DNA of 40,885 bases, taken from assembly GCA_000934455.1 (NCBI GenBank), contig KN892070.1:7860-48744 (forward strand). The letters run 5' to 3'. Under the pieces are notes generated by a model, which worked only from the letters and a program-made list of their open reading frames with translations, had not been told where the DNA came from and did no database searches. Source of the DNA: Apostichopus parvimensis (taxonomy: Eukaryota; Echinodermata; Holothuroidea; Aspidochirotida; Stichopodidae). A program made the position numbers and the translations under genes. Numbering within the stretch: the stretch's first letter is position 1; each line of letters starts with the position of its first letter. This document shows, piece after piece, positions 13,201 to 25,200 of this stretch.

Positions 13201-16200
13201 TATGTCTCATTACTATCAAGGATGTATAAACAATTTAATTTACAGCAGAAAATATCCAATTTAGGCATAAACATCATTTAGGCATAAACATTGAGATATC
13301 ATGTTTACAAAGTTTTCACAATTTGATCCCTTGTGACTCCAAATGACATTTGACCTCCACCAAAAGCTTAGATGCTTCTTGTACTCAATGTGGTTCATAT
13401 ACATATTGATTATGAGATCTGCTCAAGCTTACCTTCTTGAGATATCGTGGTTTCAAGGTTTTCACAATTTGACCCCTGGTGACCCCAAATGACCTCTGAC
13501 CTCCACAAAAAAGATAGGCTTCTTGTACTCAATGTGGTATGTCTACACTATAAAAATTGGTGCAACATTCCCTTCTTCAGATATCGTGTTTACAAGTTGG
13601 GCGTAACTAACGCACACACACACACACACATGTTTGTATTACATTCAGACCGAGGACCCCATTGTATTTTCCATTTTTCAAATCCACGTACCCTAACCTT
13701 AACAATACCCCATACAATAGAATTCTTCCGAGGACGTGGTGATTCTTTAGAAATCACAACCCAGGACCTGGAATTCTTTTGTTCAAGTCCTCGGTCAGAT
13801 AGAAAAACAAACGCACACATACACACACGCACACATACATATGCCATCATGAATGCAAAGGTTACGATTATCATCGAAACCACAAAGGAAACGATTACAT
13901 TAAATTTGTAAGACGGAAAATTTCTTCTAGAACACCTTTGATAATTTGTGGCAGGAAGTGGAGAATTTTGTCTTCTTCTTTCCAAAATCTGTACATCTCT
14001 TTGTTAGAGTGAGTGGTATTCATTACACTATTCAACATATTAAATGGCCTCATGCAAATTAGGTTACAACCCAACACAGTATAGATAGCCCTACTGTATG
14101 TAAGTCCTGAAGTGGTAGGGGGTCGTTAGATTGGACGAATTGGTTTCTTGAAATTTCTATCTATACACTGGAGTGCAACAACATGTGTGACATTTTGCAA
14201 AAGCAAATCTCTGTCTTGTGAATGAGGAATTGATATATGGAACGTGAGATTGGTTCATGGAGAAACAAAGAAATCTTTCAATATTGCTGGTATCTGGAAC
14301 AATTCTACAAAATCCTGAATAGGCTTTTTGAAGGATTTTGTAGGACAATGTTTTTTTTTCCATTCCTTCTTGAGTTGTTTTGACCAAAGAATGACCTTAC
14401 CCTCCACAAAGGTCGATGCCTTGGATGATTCACTGCTTTTATGTACTGTTAAGCTTATGTACCATTTCCTATAAAGCACTAAAAAAAACAGAAATCTTGG
14501 AAAAAAACTCCCATCCATGTGTTTGGTTTCAATTCCACATAGGAATTGATATGAAAAATGATATAGCCAATCCATCATAAAAACAGAGCAATTTTGAATC
14601 TTACTAGTTGTTTGGAACAATTGTACAGAAAACTAAAACCTCAAGACCAATGTTTGAATATCTTCATTCAGTGACATTGAGTAAACATTCCCCCCCCCCC
14701 CNNNNNNNNNNNNNNNNNNNNNNNNNNNNNNNNNNNNNNNNNNNNNNNNNNCCCCCCCCCCCCCTCTTCCCAAGAAAGGTCAGTGGCATGCATGATGATT
14801 CACCAGGTTTATTATCACATGTGCTGATTCTGAAATATAAGTGCAAAAAGTTAGTCTTTACACCCCCCCCCCCCCAAGGATTTTGGCGAAAGTGAAAGAC
14901 TGGAGCCTTTCTTGATGATATACAGTACGATGACATGAAGGCAGATAAGTTCTTCCGAACCACATTATTATGTCTTCTCTTCCTGTCCTGAGTTCTGATA
15001 ACATTCTTTGTTTATTAATAGTTTTGAATTAGTTTCTTTTCCATTTTCCTTTTTGTAATATTTGGTTAATAAATAAATATTACAAAGCTGACTGGACTAA
15101 TTAAACAATATAATGGCTGTGCTCATTAATTTGCAATTTATGGGACAATAACACAACAGATGGAAAGTTGTCTGGCTGCATTAACTCTGGATACAGGTAA
15201 GTAGTAGTGTTTACACGGGTCCAAAAATCGGGAACCGGGTACCCGAGAGCCGTTACCCGTCGGGTATCCGGGTACCCGGAAAAAATTATTCACCCTCATG
15301 TATCACGATTTTCAAGAAATTACATATTGGATGCTATAATAAATGAATTATATTCTCTACTGACAATGTTTTCAGGTTCAAATAAGTAGGTGTAAGATAA
15401 GGTATAAAACCTTCTTCATTAATTTCTATTTGCTTTTGTTTCTTTCATTAACTTGTTAATAACTTCATTTAATTAACATTACTACTAACATTGCACTGCC
15501 GCCGCTGCTTATGCTTGCTCTAGACGTCTATTGGATCAGACCATATAAATATCCAATTTAGCTCTTAAACAGTTGTTACTAATAGGCCTACTATCTATTA
15601 TGCAGGCCCAAAGTTCCCATTAGCCGCGAGATTGCGCGATTCGCGCAATTTGATCGCATTTGGAATAAACGATCAGAAAAAAGCCACTTGCGATTATTAT
15701 TTTTTAGTTATCCCGTCTACAATCCATAAACATCTCGTAAAATTCCTTGTTAGCTTTTCCTTCTATGAAATAAACGAATGAATAAATAATAATTTCTTCC
15801 ACATGGTTGCCTAACACCACACTAAGCCAATGAGAAATCTAGCCGGCTAAGCCTAACCATCTGTTTATTCGCTGAAATTTTGACGCAGTTATAAGATATC
15901 CATGGATTACTTTCATTATTGCTGTTACGTTCGACCACATGGTTGCCTAACACCACACTAAGTCAATGGGGTATCTAGCCTAGCTATCTGTTTATTAGCT
16001 GAAATTGTGACGCAGTTATAAGATATCTATGGAATACTTTCGTTATTGCTGTTATCTTCGACCACATGGTAGCCTAACACCACACAAAGTCAATGGGAAA
16101 TCTGCCTAACCATCAGTTTGCAATTTTTTTTTTTTTTAAAAAATCACACTTTGCGTAGGATTCGGGTAATAAATTAGGAACCGGGTAGTATCGCGTCGGG

Positions 16201-19200
16201 TGGTTACTTTCTTTATTGCTGTTATCATCGACCACACGGTAGCCTAACACCACACTAAGTCAATGGGAAATCTGCCTAACCGTCAGTTTGCCAATTTTTT
16301 TTTTTTTTTAATCACACTTTGCGTAGGATTCAAGTAATAATTTAGGAACCGGGTAGTAATGCGTCGGGCGGGTACCCGGGTATCCGGATAACCCGTGCAA
16401 ACACTAGTAAGTAGTGTGCGAGATCTACTGTTAGGACGATTCGGTTGAATTATTAAACATCTCAGTTTAATCATAGGTCCAGGTAAAGATGGACCTACCA
16501 CAAACATTTATTAATGACAATAATTTGTGATCAACTGGTATTTTAATCACAATCTACCCGTACTGCAATTTTTTCACATTTTTCGTGAGTCACATATAAG
16601 CTTAACATGACAAACAAAAATTACCTGTGTAAATTAAATGTGAATCCTTCGGTTGACTTCCGCAAGTAGTCAATATTAAAAAAATGAATTGTGTTAACTT
16701 CAGAATCATACATATTTAATAAGAATGTCTACCAGCAAATTTTACTGCTTTCCCTTCCATTGAAATTAAATTACCTATTTTCAGACTGGAAATTATTGCA
16801 CGGTTTGAAATACATTTACAGAGAGGCACTACAATACTAACTCTTCACATGATAATCCAATGTCTACATTCTTTAGTACAATGTTTGTCCCCCTAATATT
16901 CCAATGGAATCAACTAATCCATCTTCTTGCAGCCACGCAACATCCAGACATCGCTACAGGCAAACTCGAGCTTTATGTTAATCGTACATCCCTAACTTCC
17001 ACAAGGGAAGGCTAAAAAGAAAAGAGTTTTCCTAAATAATCTCGACGTCAATGGGACAAATGCATGACGTCAATAAACACTAGAGTCGTCAGACGCAGAG
17101 AGCCTTACTCTGAACCTTCGTGGAAAAATTTGTCCCAAATAACAGAAACGCACGGCAGAAGAAATGATTTTTTCATAGTCAGAATGGACTCTCTTCGACA
17201 AGAATACATAATTCGACAAGAATACATAAACAGGTGCTACAAGGAAATTGAATATCATTTTTCTGAAATTCAATCAAATATGAAGAAACATGATATTATT
17301 CTGATTCTGATTAAAAAAAAAATTATAAAGGCAAATAATAAGGAATGTAAAATCACCAGATGCAATGCCTCTGAATTAGTCAAAGGAGTTTGGCTAAACT
17401 TTAAATACATAAACATGTTCGAGTCGCTTTCAAACTTAACACCTGTACTGGTTTCATCTCAGTAATAAAAGAAAAAAGTAAACAATGTTTCCATTTTCGG
17501 TTACATCAATAGTTTCAATACCTTTAATTTCCTGTGTTAAACTATAAACTAGTGCAAAGTTCAAAGACAGAGTGAAATAATAATTCAGCCAGTGCAGACA
17601 TTCACCAGTGAAGACACCATCGTAACATAATCTAGCCAGTGCAGACAGACTCCAGAAAGATATCATGGGGAATTAATCCAGCCTGTACAGACATACTCCA
17701 GTGAAGACACAATCGTTACATAATCTAGCCAGTGCAGACAGACTCCCGAAAGATATCGTGGGGAGTTAATCCAGCCTGTGCAGACATACTCCAGTAAACT
17801 ATGGAGACATAATTGCAATGGCAGACAATTTGTATGACACCATAGGAACACAACCCAGCCAGTGCAGACATTCTCCAGTAAGACACCATGAAGATTAGTC
17901 AAAGGAGGACATAGTCAACACTTTTTTGTCTCTTTCAAGTTCAAGGAAACAATATATATATAGTAAAAAACAAGCAAATGTTTATGTAAACATATATGAA
18001 CAATATTGTTAAACAAATAAACAAAACGAACAAGGGAAAACGAATTAACGAATATAGCGTGTGTAGCCAAAAAGGCGGGAAAACTAGCGTAACTAAGGTA
18101 AACTATTCGCGGAACTGCTACCCACACTAGTGTTTGCACAGGAAAAACAGAGCAACGCCACTCCACCAAAACAACCCTCAAAACCCCTCTAATAAAAAGA
18201 AAAGGATACTTATCGGGCTGTAAACAACTTCAAACTCTTCCAAAAACAGTGGATGGGAAAAATTCCGATCCTGGGAAACCAAAAGTGGACGAAATCCGAT
18301 GGAAAAATTCTGCTCGAAAATAACGATCTAGACACTTTGGGTGGTAGAATGAGAAGGTAGGGCGGTGACCGGAGCCGGTCATAGAGGGTGCACAGTGTTA
18401 AAAGGTTAAGAGGACATTCTAGGCGCGATAGAATGAGGGTGCTAAGGTTGTGGGGAGACAGGTAAGGGAGGAGCGAAGTCAATATGTGATATATTAAGCT
18501 GCATGTTAAGTTTACTGTATATCGAAAACTTATGCCACAAACATGTTACAACTGTTTGTGCCTCTGCTATGAGAAAGGATCTGGTTTGGTAAATTGCTGT
18601 AACCCTCACTGTTACCATGCATGACAATAGAAAATGGTTTTACTCCTTTTCTACTGACATTTGCAGGTAACAGTTTCTCTTTTCTCCATGAGCAATACAA
18701 ATTTGGATGTTTTGGCAAGCTTTGACCATTTTTGACTGCAAGTTTCTGAACATACATACCAACAACCAAGCTACACTTTTTGAGATGCTGTGTTTACAAG
18801 GGGCATAAACATAACCACACATGTACACAAAAAAACAAAATCAGGACCCTAAAGGTTCCTTTTGCCTTTGACAAGATGAAAATGAGAAATAAAGTGCTGA
18901 CTACAAATGCACAAAATGACTGAAATTATTACCTGTTTGATCTTGACAATTTCTTAAATAAATTATTTACTGACATACTTAGGTAATTTTGATCCATCTT
19001 TTATGTATACAGAGCATCTATTTTTATTCAACATGACACTTTAAATGACTTGATTTGATGTAATTTGTATAGTTTCCACAATTTGTATTCCCTAATTGGG
19101 TTACTGTTTCCTAACTTTTATACATTTTTTTAATGCACATAACATTTTATTTATTTTATTTATTTTATTTGATTTATTTGATTTATTTGATTTATTTGAT

Positions 19201-22200
19201 TTATTTGATTTATTTGATTTATTACACTCACCATTTTCCTATTTATGAACTGTATTTTATGCAATTTATACTGGAATAAACGAAACGAAATGTATGTCTA
19301 TTTCTCCGTCTTTTATTTGTAAAGTGCTAGTCAGCGGACTACGTATTTTGTATTGAGCACTTACAATAAGGGGTGTCATAATAATAATAATAATACTAAT
19401 GATAATCTTACTAATAATATAATTTTAAAGGTTTCTTCAAAATGTACATCATGTCACTCTTTTAGAAGTCAGCAATTTGGACATTTGCTAAAACACTTTT
19501 ACGTTCGATAGATGTAACAAACTTACTGAGGCAATCTGTGAATGACTAGTTAAACATTTGTCGCAATTTGTCGGAATGATGAACGCTTGTTAATAATTGT
19601 TTCAACTTTGTTCCAAAGAATTGTTTAATTATGCACTTTGAGAGAAAAACTTCATCAAATATGATGTAAAAAGTTAAATTCTGAAAATTTGATAGGTGAT
19701 CATTGGTTGTCCTTCTGCAAAGTTTTGTAAGATTAATTAAACAGCCAAGTAATATTAATTCATTATGGGACAGAAAGATGACAAATGATTCAAGCAAAAA
19801 CTCTTTAAGAAATTTTGCAGCACCTAGAAATCTCTCCATACTTAGATATATATAAAATTTGCTCTTTTACCCCTTTGTGGGGAAAAATTCCAATCCTGTG
19901 CCAACAGTTTTCCCGGGAAATTTTTGAATTTTACTGCACAGATATTTAGTCCTCATTAAATTTACATAGGTCTCACAATATTTCAACCACTAAAGGAACA
20001 GACTTCATTGATCAACAAACTATTCCCTGAACAGAAATAATTTCTTCCTGGACATCCTTCACAGACTTATTTTCTTCCAATGAAAATCCTTGTCCAATGC
20101 TTGCTACAGGAAATGTTTTCATCAAAAAATGTATTTACTACAAAATTTCAAAAGCTGTACCTACAGAAATAGCTTGTTCATGTATCCGGTCTCATTTACA
20201 TCCATTGTATATACAACAGTGATCATTTTTTAATTTTTTTATCTTAAGTTAAAAAACAGAAAGCATTTGTTATTAACAAACATTTCAAATTATATTATTT
20301 CCTGATGAAAGCAATATATGTCTACAACTTTGTTTATTGTCTTTCTTTGCGGTTCATTCAGATTTAACAAATACAGTAAACGGCACTTTAACCTCACGGT
20401 CTCACTCTAATAAAACTTGTATTTCCTATTTCCTTGAAAGGTGACATCGTGTGTTAATGTTGGCCCACATGATTTTAGCTATAAACTGTATATATTTCCC
20501 AAGAGTAAACAACTCAAATGAAGCTCATCTGAAACCCTATCCATGCGATCACCTTGGATGAACACCGACTGAAGCTTCTCAATGAGTGTGCAGAGAATGA
20601 TGAGGCTGCACCAAGTCCTGCGCCCTGTGCCCTGCCCCCCCCCCTCCCCTTCCTAAATTAACTTATCCATCCAACAGAGTGGAGAGTACCTCAGCATCTA
20701 ACATTGGCTAACAAACAGTAAGAGCCTACTGTATCTTTTGTTAGAGAAGAAAATACAGTGACCCCAAATTGCTAGAAATGTTAAACGGACACAATATTCA
20801 TATATGAAAATGCACTTTTACCACTTTTTCCCCCAAATTTCAGCATGTTTTGCATGGTGTTTTATTTTGATATTGTGACTTGTGAGGACTTCATACAGTT
20901 CACCCTGTTGCCATAGTGACACAGACTGACCAACTTCTCCCACTGAATTTTGACACCATGAAGAGATGCTACTTTTTGGTTTCCCAAAAGGGAAAACTAA
21001 AGAGTCACTCTTACCGACCTTACAAAATTGAGAGGGGGACAGCGGTTTGCGATGACTATGACGCTGGTCGCACAGTCGGTAATCACTATTACGGTTAGAT
21101 TCGTCCATCACGGCAGCATACAGAAACATTGTACTCAAAGCCGAAGCCAGAGTGGATTAATCAGGTCACACATCCGGAGACTATACATGCAAAATTCTTT
21201 GCTACCGACCACATTACCTTTCAAGGACAAATTTAAGTACTGTTGTCTTGATTATATCATTGAAGACTTGATTATATCACTGAAGTCCCATTTAAAGTAC
21301 CGTTTTGCATTTGCGAAGCCTACAAAGTAGTACTCAAAACATGGTTTTTAATTGAAAAGAACTACGCTACAACTCCATTTCTTCACCAGATTGAAAAATA
21401 TATGCGAATAATTAATAACGGATTCGTTTCATCTTCTCAACATTTCTCTCCTCGGCTTTTCGTATCAGTATGAATCAAACGTACAAAGTGGTAGATTTCG
21501 GAAGATATTCCAACCATTACCTTGTTTTTTGAAAACTGTAACTTGACTAGTCAAGCTTATTCGCATAATTGTTAGGTTACTTTGGTATGAAATAGCAACA
21601 CAAAAAAATTGATCAAACCAAACTGCAAAAAAGAATACATATATATAGAACTGTAAAACCAACAGACAACGATAAACACACCAAATCTACTTCTTTTTTC
21701 CCCCTTCATTTTGAGTCCATCCATCCTGCTTACAAGGTGTCAAGCTTTATATCCATGATAATCAAAAAGAGTTGCCTATGCATCCTCCTTCTCCAAATTC
21801 CACTGCTCGGGATACGAGTAAGAAGCCAAGGATCACAATCCGCCTGCACAGGTGCATTACGGTTCATTCATCAAGACAGGCGTGAAAATTCATAGCAAGG
21901 ATGAAATTTCATCAATTCTCAAGTTTTCTCAACTATGAATAGCATTTATGAAAATGACCATCAAAATTACTTTCACGCTCACCTTTATTTTAATTGTCCT
22001 GTTTGTTTTCTTTTTTTTCTTTTTTTCCCTATTTTTGTATATTATTACAAGAATGGAAAAGAGAGAGAGAGCAGGAAAGCAGTGCTACAATCTCTTTTCA
22101 TGCAGCAATATTTATGACATGTAAATCTGTTTATTAAAGAGGTAACATAGTGCCTACATTGTGTTGCTCTCAACTGTATTAAGCAGCTTATGTTACAAGG

Positions 22201-25200
22201 TAGAATTCACTTTTAATACTATCAAGGGCTAATGTTATTACTGTACAAACTGTGTTCGCCAATTGAGGTAATGCTGTGCCTGGGGGTAGGGGGGGGTCAA
22301 AATAAATTGGGGGAACAAACAATATTTCAGAGAAATATTGCACTTCATAATTTGTATTAATGAGTAAAATGAAGATTAAACTGTCCCTGAAAGAGACTTG
22401 GACAAACAACAGCTGCACAAATAGACCATAAATATAACTGTAGCCTAATTCATTTTACAAGATGTGTTGGACCTCAAATAGAAAATCACTATTTATTATA
22501 AGAAGTTTAATTATCCCAAATGGATTCGATGAAGGAATAAAACATCTGCATATGAATCATCAATCCAGGTCAGAGGTCAATTATGCAGATTGTGCACAAG
22601 GAGAATATTCATACATGGGGTACAGCAAAATTGTTTGTAAGTTAGCGTTTCGTGGAACTGATACTGCGCCTCCCACGTAAATTGACGTAGCACTGTGGAA
22701 ATAGACCAATTACTTGTATGTTCACTGAATCAGTGAATTTATGTGCAAAAATCAGTTGACCGTGCAAGACAAGATTACACCACATTATGATCTGATCAAT
22801 AGAAAAGTATGCAATGAATTGCTATTATGATCCACACCTGTTATGAATACGGTATTTATCTGACAATCAGAATAACGGAGAGATGCAGTTTCTTACCTTT
22901 ATTTCCCGTAGGGTAGGGCAGTTGTGGGGGAGGGGAGGGACGGGGGGTCTGCATTAGCTACTCTATTGGTCACCGATTTCTCAATCACAAGTTAATAACA
23001 AATTATGGTAGGAGTAATTTCTCCTTTAATTTAGATTTGCATAAACATAAATATTCATACCTATATCTGGAGACACTTGGTCTGACCTATGACAATTTTT
23101 TTTATAGCTGCTGCAAATTTGAATCAGCCACATCGGGCAAAGTGATAAACTAACGTTGTGTACTTATGGAATTCACCATTGAAAGATTCACGCACCAAAA
23201 TTTCCGAAAAGTTTATTCTGAAAAGCTGATTCAACGATTTCAATCCCTACAGGGATGTAAAGAACTGTAGACAGCATGAATATATCTCAACGAAGACTTT
23301 GATTTCACAATTCACAGACATTGCTAACATCGTCAGATTGACTTTGGGGGGCAATGGATCTACTGTACTGAAGATAGATGAGGCACAGGGGGGAAAAAAA
23401 AACCTGAATCAATGATAAACCAACATCGGAGATCAGATGTCCATTCTATATGTAAATAATCCATATGGCTGCCTGTATGTGTTTACAAACTTTCTAGCTA
23501 TTACCTTCCTGAGCTAGTCTTTTAAATTGAGTAATAGACTTTAATACCTTCAAGGAACACATCTTTATAGATAAGAAAATGTAAATTCAAAAACCTGTTA
23601 GTAGACAGAAGATAAGCTTAGATAAATGCTTTCAGAATTGTACAGAATCCTTTCCAACATAAAACAACAACAACCGATGATTATCTTACAGGTTTTGAAA
23701 AGGATTTAACTCAAAATGTTTATCTCGCTAGAGTCACCAAAAGTTTTCTAACAAAATTCTTGCCTGGAGGTTCTGTTACTCTGAGTTTTTCCAAAACATT
23801 CAACTCAAACAGCAAAAGTCTCGGCGAGAGAGAAATTGCCTTGAGGGTAAAGCAGCTAAGCGCTCGTGGAAGTTAAAGTGTGAGGGGCCAAAATTTGAAT
23901 TTCTAGCATATTTCCATGGAAAAACTGAAGACTTTTACTCTAAAAACTGAGTGCATACTTCAAGGGTTAATAGGGTCCACAGAGAATGTGTACATAATGA
24001 CCACAACAAGATTTACAGGGATTCATTGTAACTAACTCACATATGAGATCAGCAAGTCGGCGAGTTTCAAAATGTTTCGCTTATTCTGCATCATTTGAAA
24101 TCAAAGTTGACTAGTCAAGCTCATGAAGAGTCTTGTTATGGGGATTTCATCATCGAATGGTGACATAAAATTAACCAAAATCAGCTCGAAAATTTGCATG
24201 AACCAAAACCCCAACATTGCAGATGTCAATGGATCTGATTATAAATCAAGCACAGGTTTCAATTTTTTTTTCCTTTTTACCTCCAAGGGTAAAAGATTGC
24301 CTGGTTGTTTTCTTTTTTTTATTAATTATTTATTTTATTAATCAAGCACTACTTACTATGTATCTTTAAATCACAGCCAAGTCAACATGTCTGATGGCCA
24401 TGTCTTTCTCACAAAGTCTATAACCATTAAATTTCTTTGCCTTTTTTTCCATTGTCTAAAATTTCCCAGTAATTTATCCACTTTTCATTTACTTATATAA
24501 TAAAGTCATTTATGTAACGTCTTCACATGGCACGGAGAGTCTGTGGTTTGATAATCAACCACAGACTGCTCTATTTTTAATTGCTGATAATATGCTGGAA
24601 AGATTTCCAACTCTTCATCCGGGTTTTACAGTACTTGTACATTAATGCTGCTGCTGAGTACAGAAGAATGATCTCACATTCAACGTACGACTATCAGTTA
24701 ACTCCAATGTACATGTAAGTGATGATGTAACCGTCCGTCAATGATATGTGTGCAGGATTATAAGTGTGCATGAGCGTCCATTGTTCTGGAAGATGTTAGG
24801 GCATTACTTAGCCATCGGTACAGTTTGTAAATGTGACGTCCTTGCAGGACCGCCACATATGTGCTTGCCATCTTGCCATCATCGAGTGGGATTTAGCTTC
24901 GGCAACTTGTCAATGCGCTGCGCTTGACAAATTTGGTGAGCGACCCAGGGAGCTGTCCGAACGTCAGTTTATTGAATTCTTGACCAGTTTACATAAATAA
25001 ACTAAGCCTATTGTTGCAAACATTTCTCTAGGAAGTAGGTAGGTTGGTAGTTTAAAACAATGAAAGCAATAGATTTCTCAAAAATAAATTATGTCACAGC
25101 TGCTAAAGGCTAATGTCTTGACAAAAGTATACTTAAACACTACCTGCAGTATTTATTCTAAATCTAACTTTACATGTTAATTTAAACCTAAGTAAAAATG

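Noticed and set aside
13590..13985. 131- and 140-codon frames on both strands
   Set aside because: They are composed of CA microsatellite and a foldback element.
17064..17465. 133-codon plus-strand open frame
   Set aside because: No recognisable domain, no splice or polyadenylation context, AT-driven Lys/Ile-rich composition and a local duplicated RQEYI. It is probably chance or a decayed repeat.
17586..17880. CRISPR array
   Set aside because: Units are contiguous related repeats without unique spacers, in a eukaryotic intron.
17663..17902. Repeated-peptide protein (CTGW motifs) on the minus strand
   Set aside because: The peptide repeat arises from the 46/47-bp minisatellite. There is no start, splice or conservation evidence, and the alternating 46/47 unit length does not keep frame by unit.
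20549..20640. Protein-like plus-strand stretch (ITLDEHRLKLLNECAEND)
   Set aside because: It has good-looking codons, but no acceptor with a pyrimidine tract upstream, no donor downstream, and it runs into a C10 tract. I know no family match.
22885..22915. Minus-strand mini-exon ending at AAAG|GTAAGA
   Set aside because: A stop codon lies just before the donor and no acceptor gives a frame compatible with exons 3 and 4.
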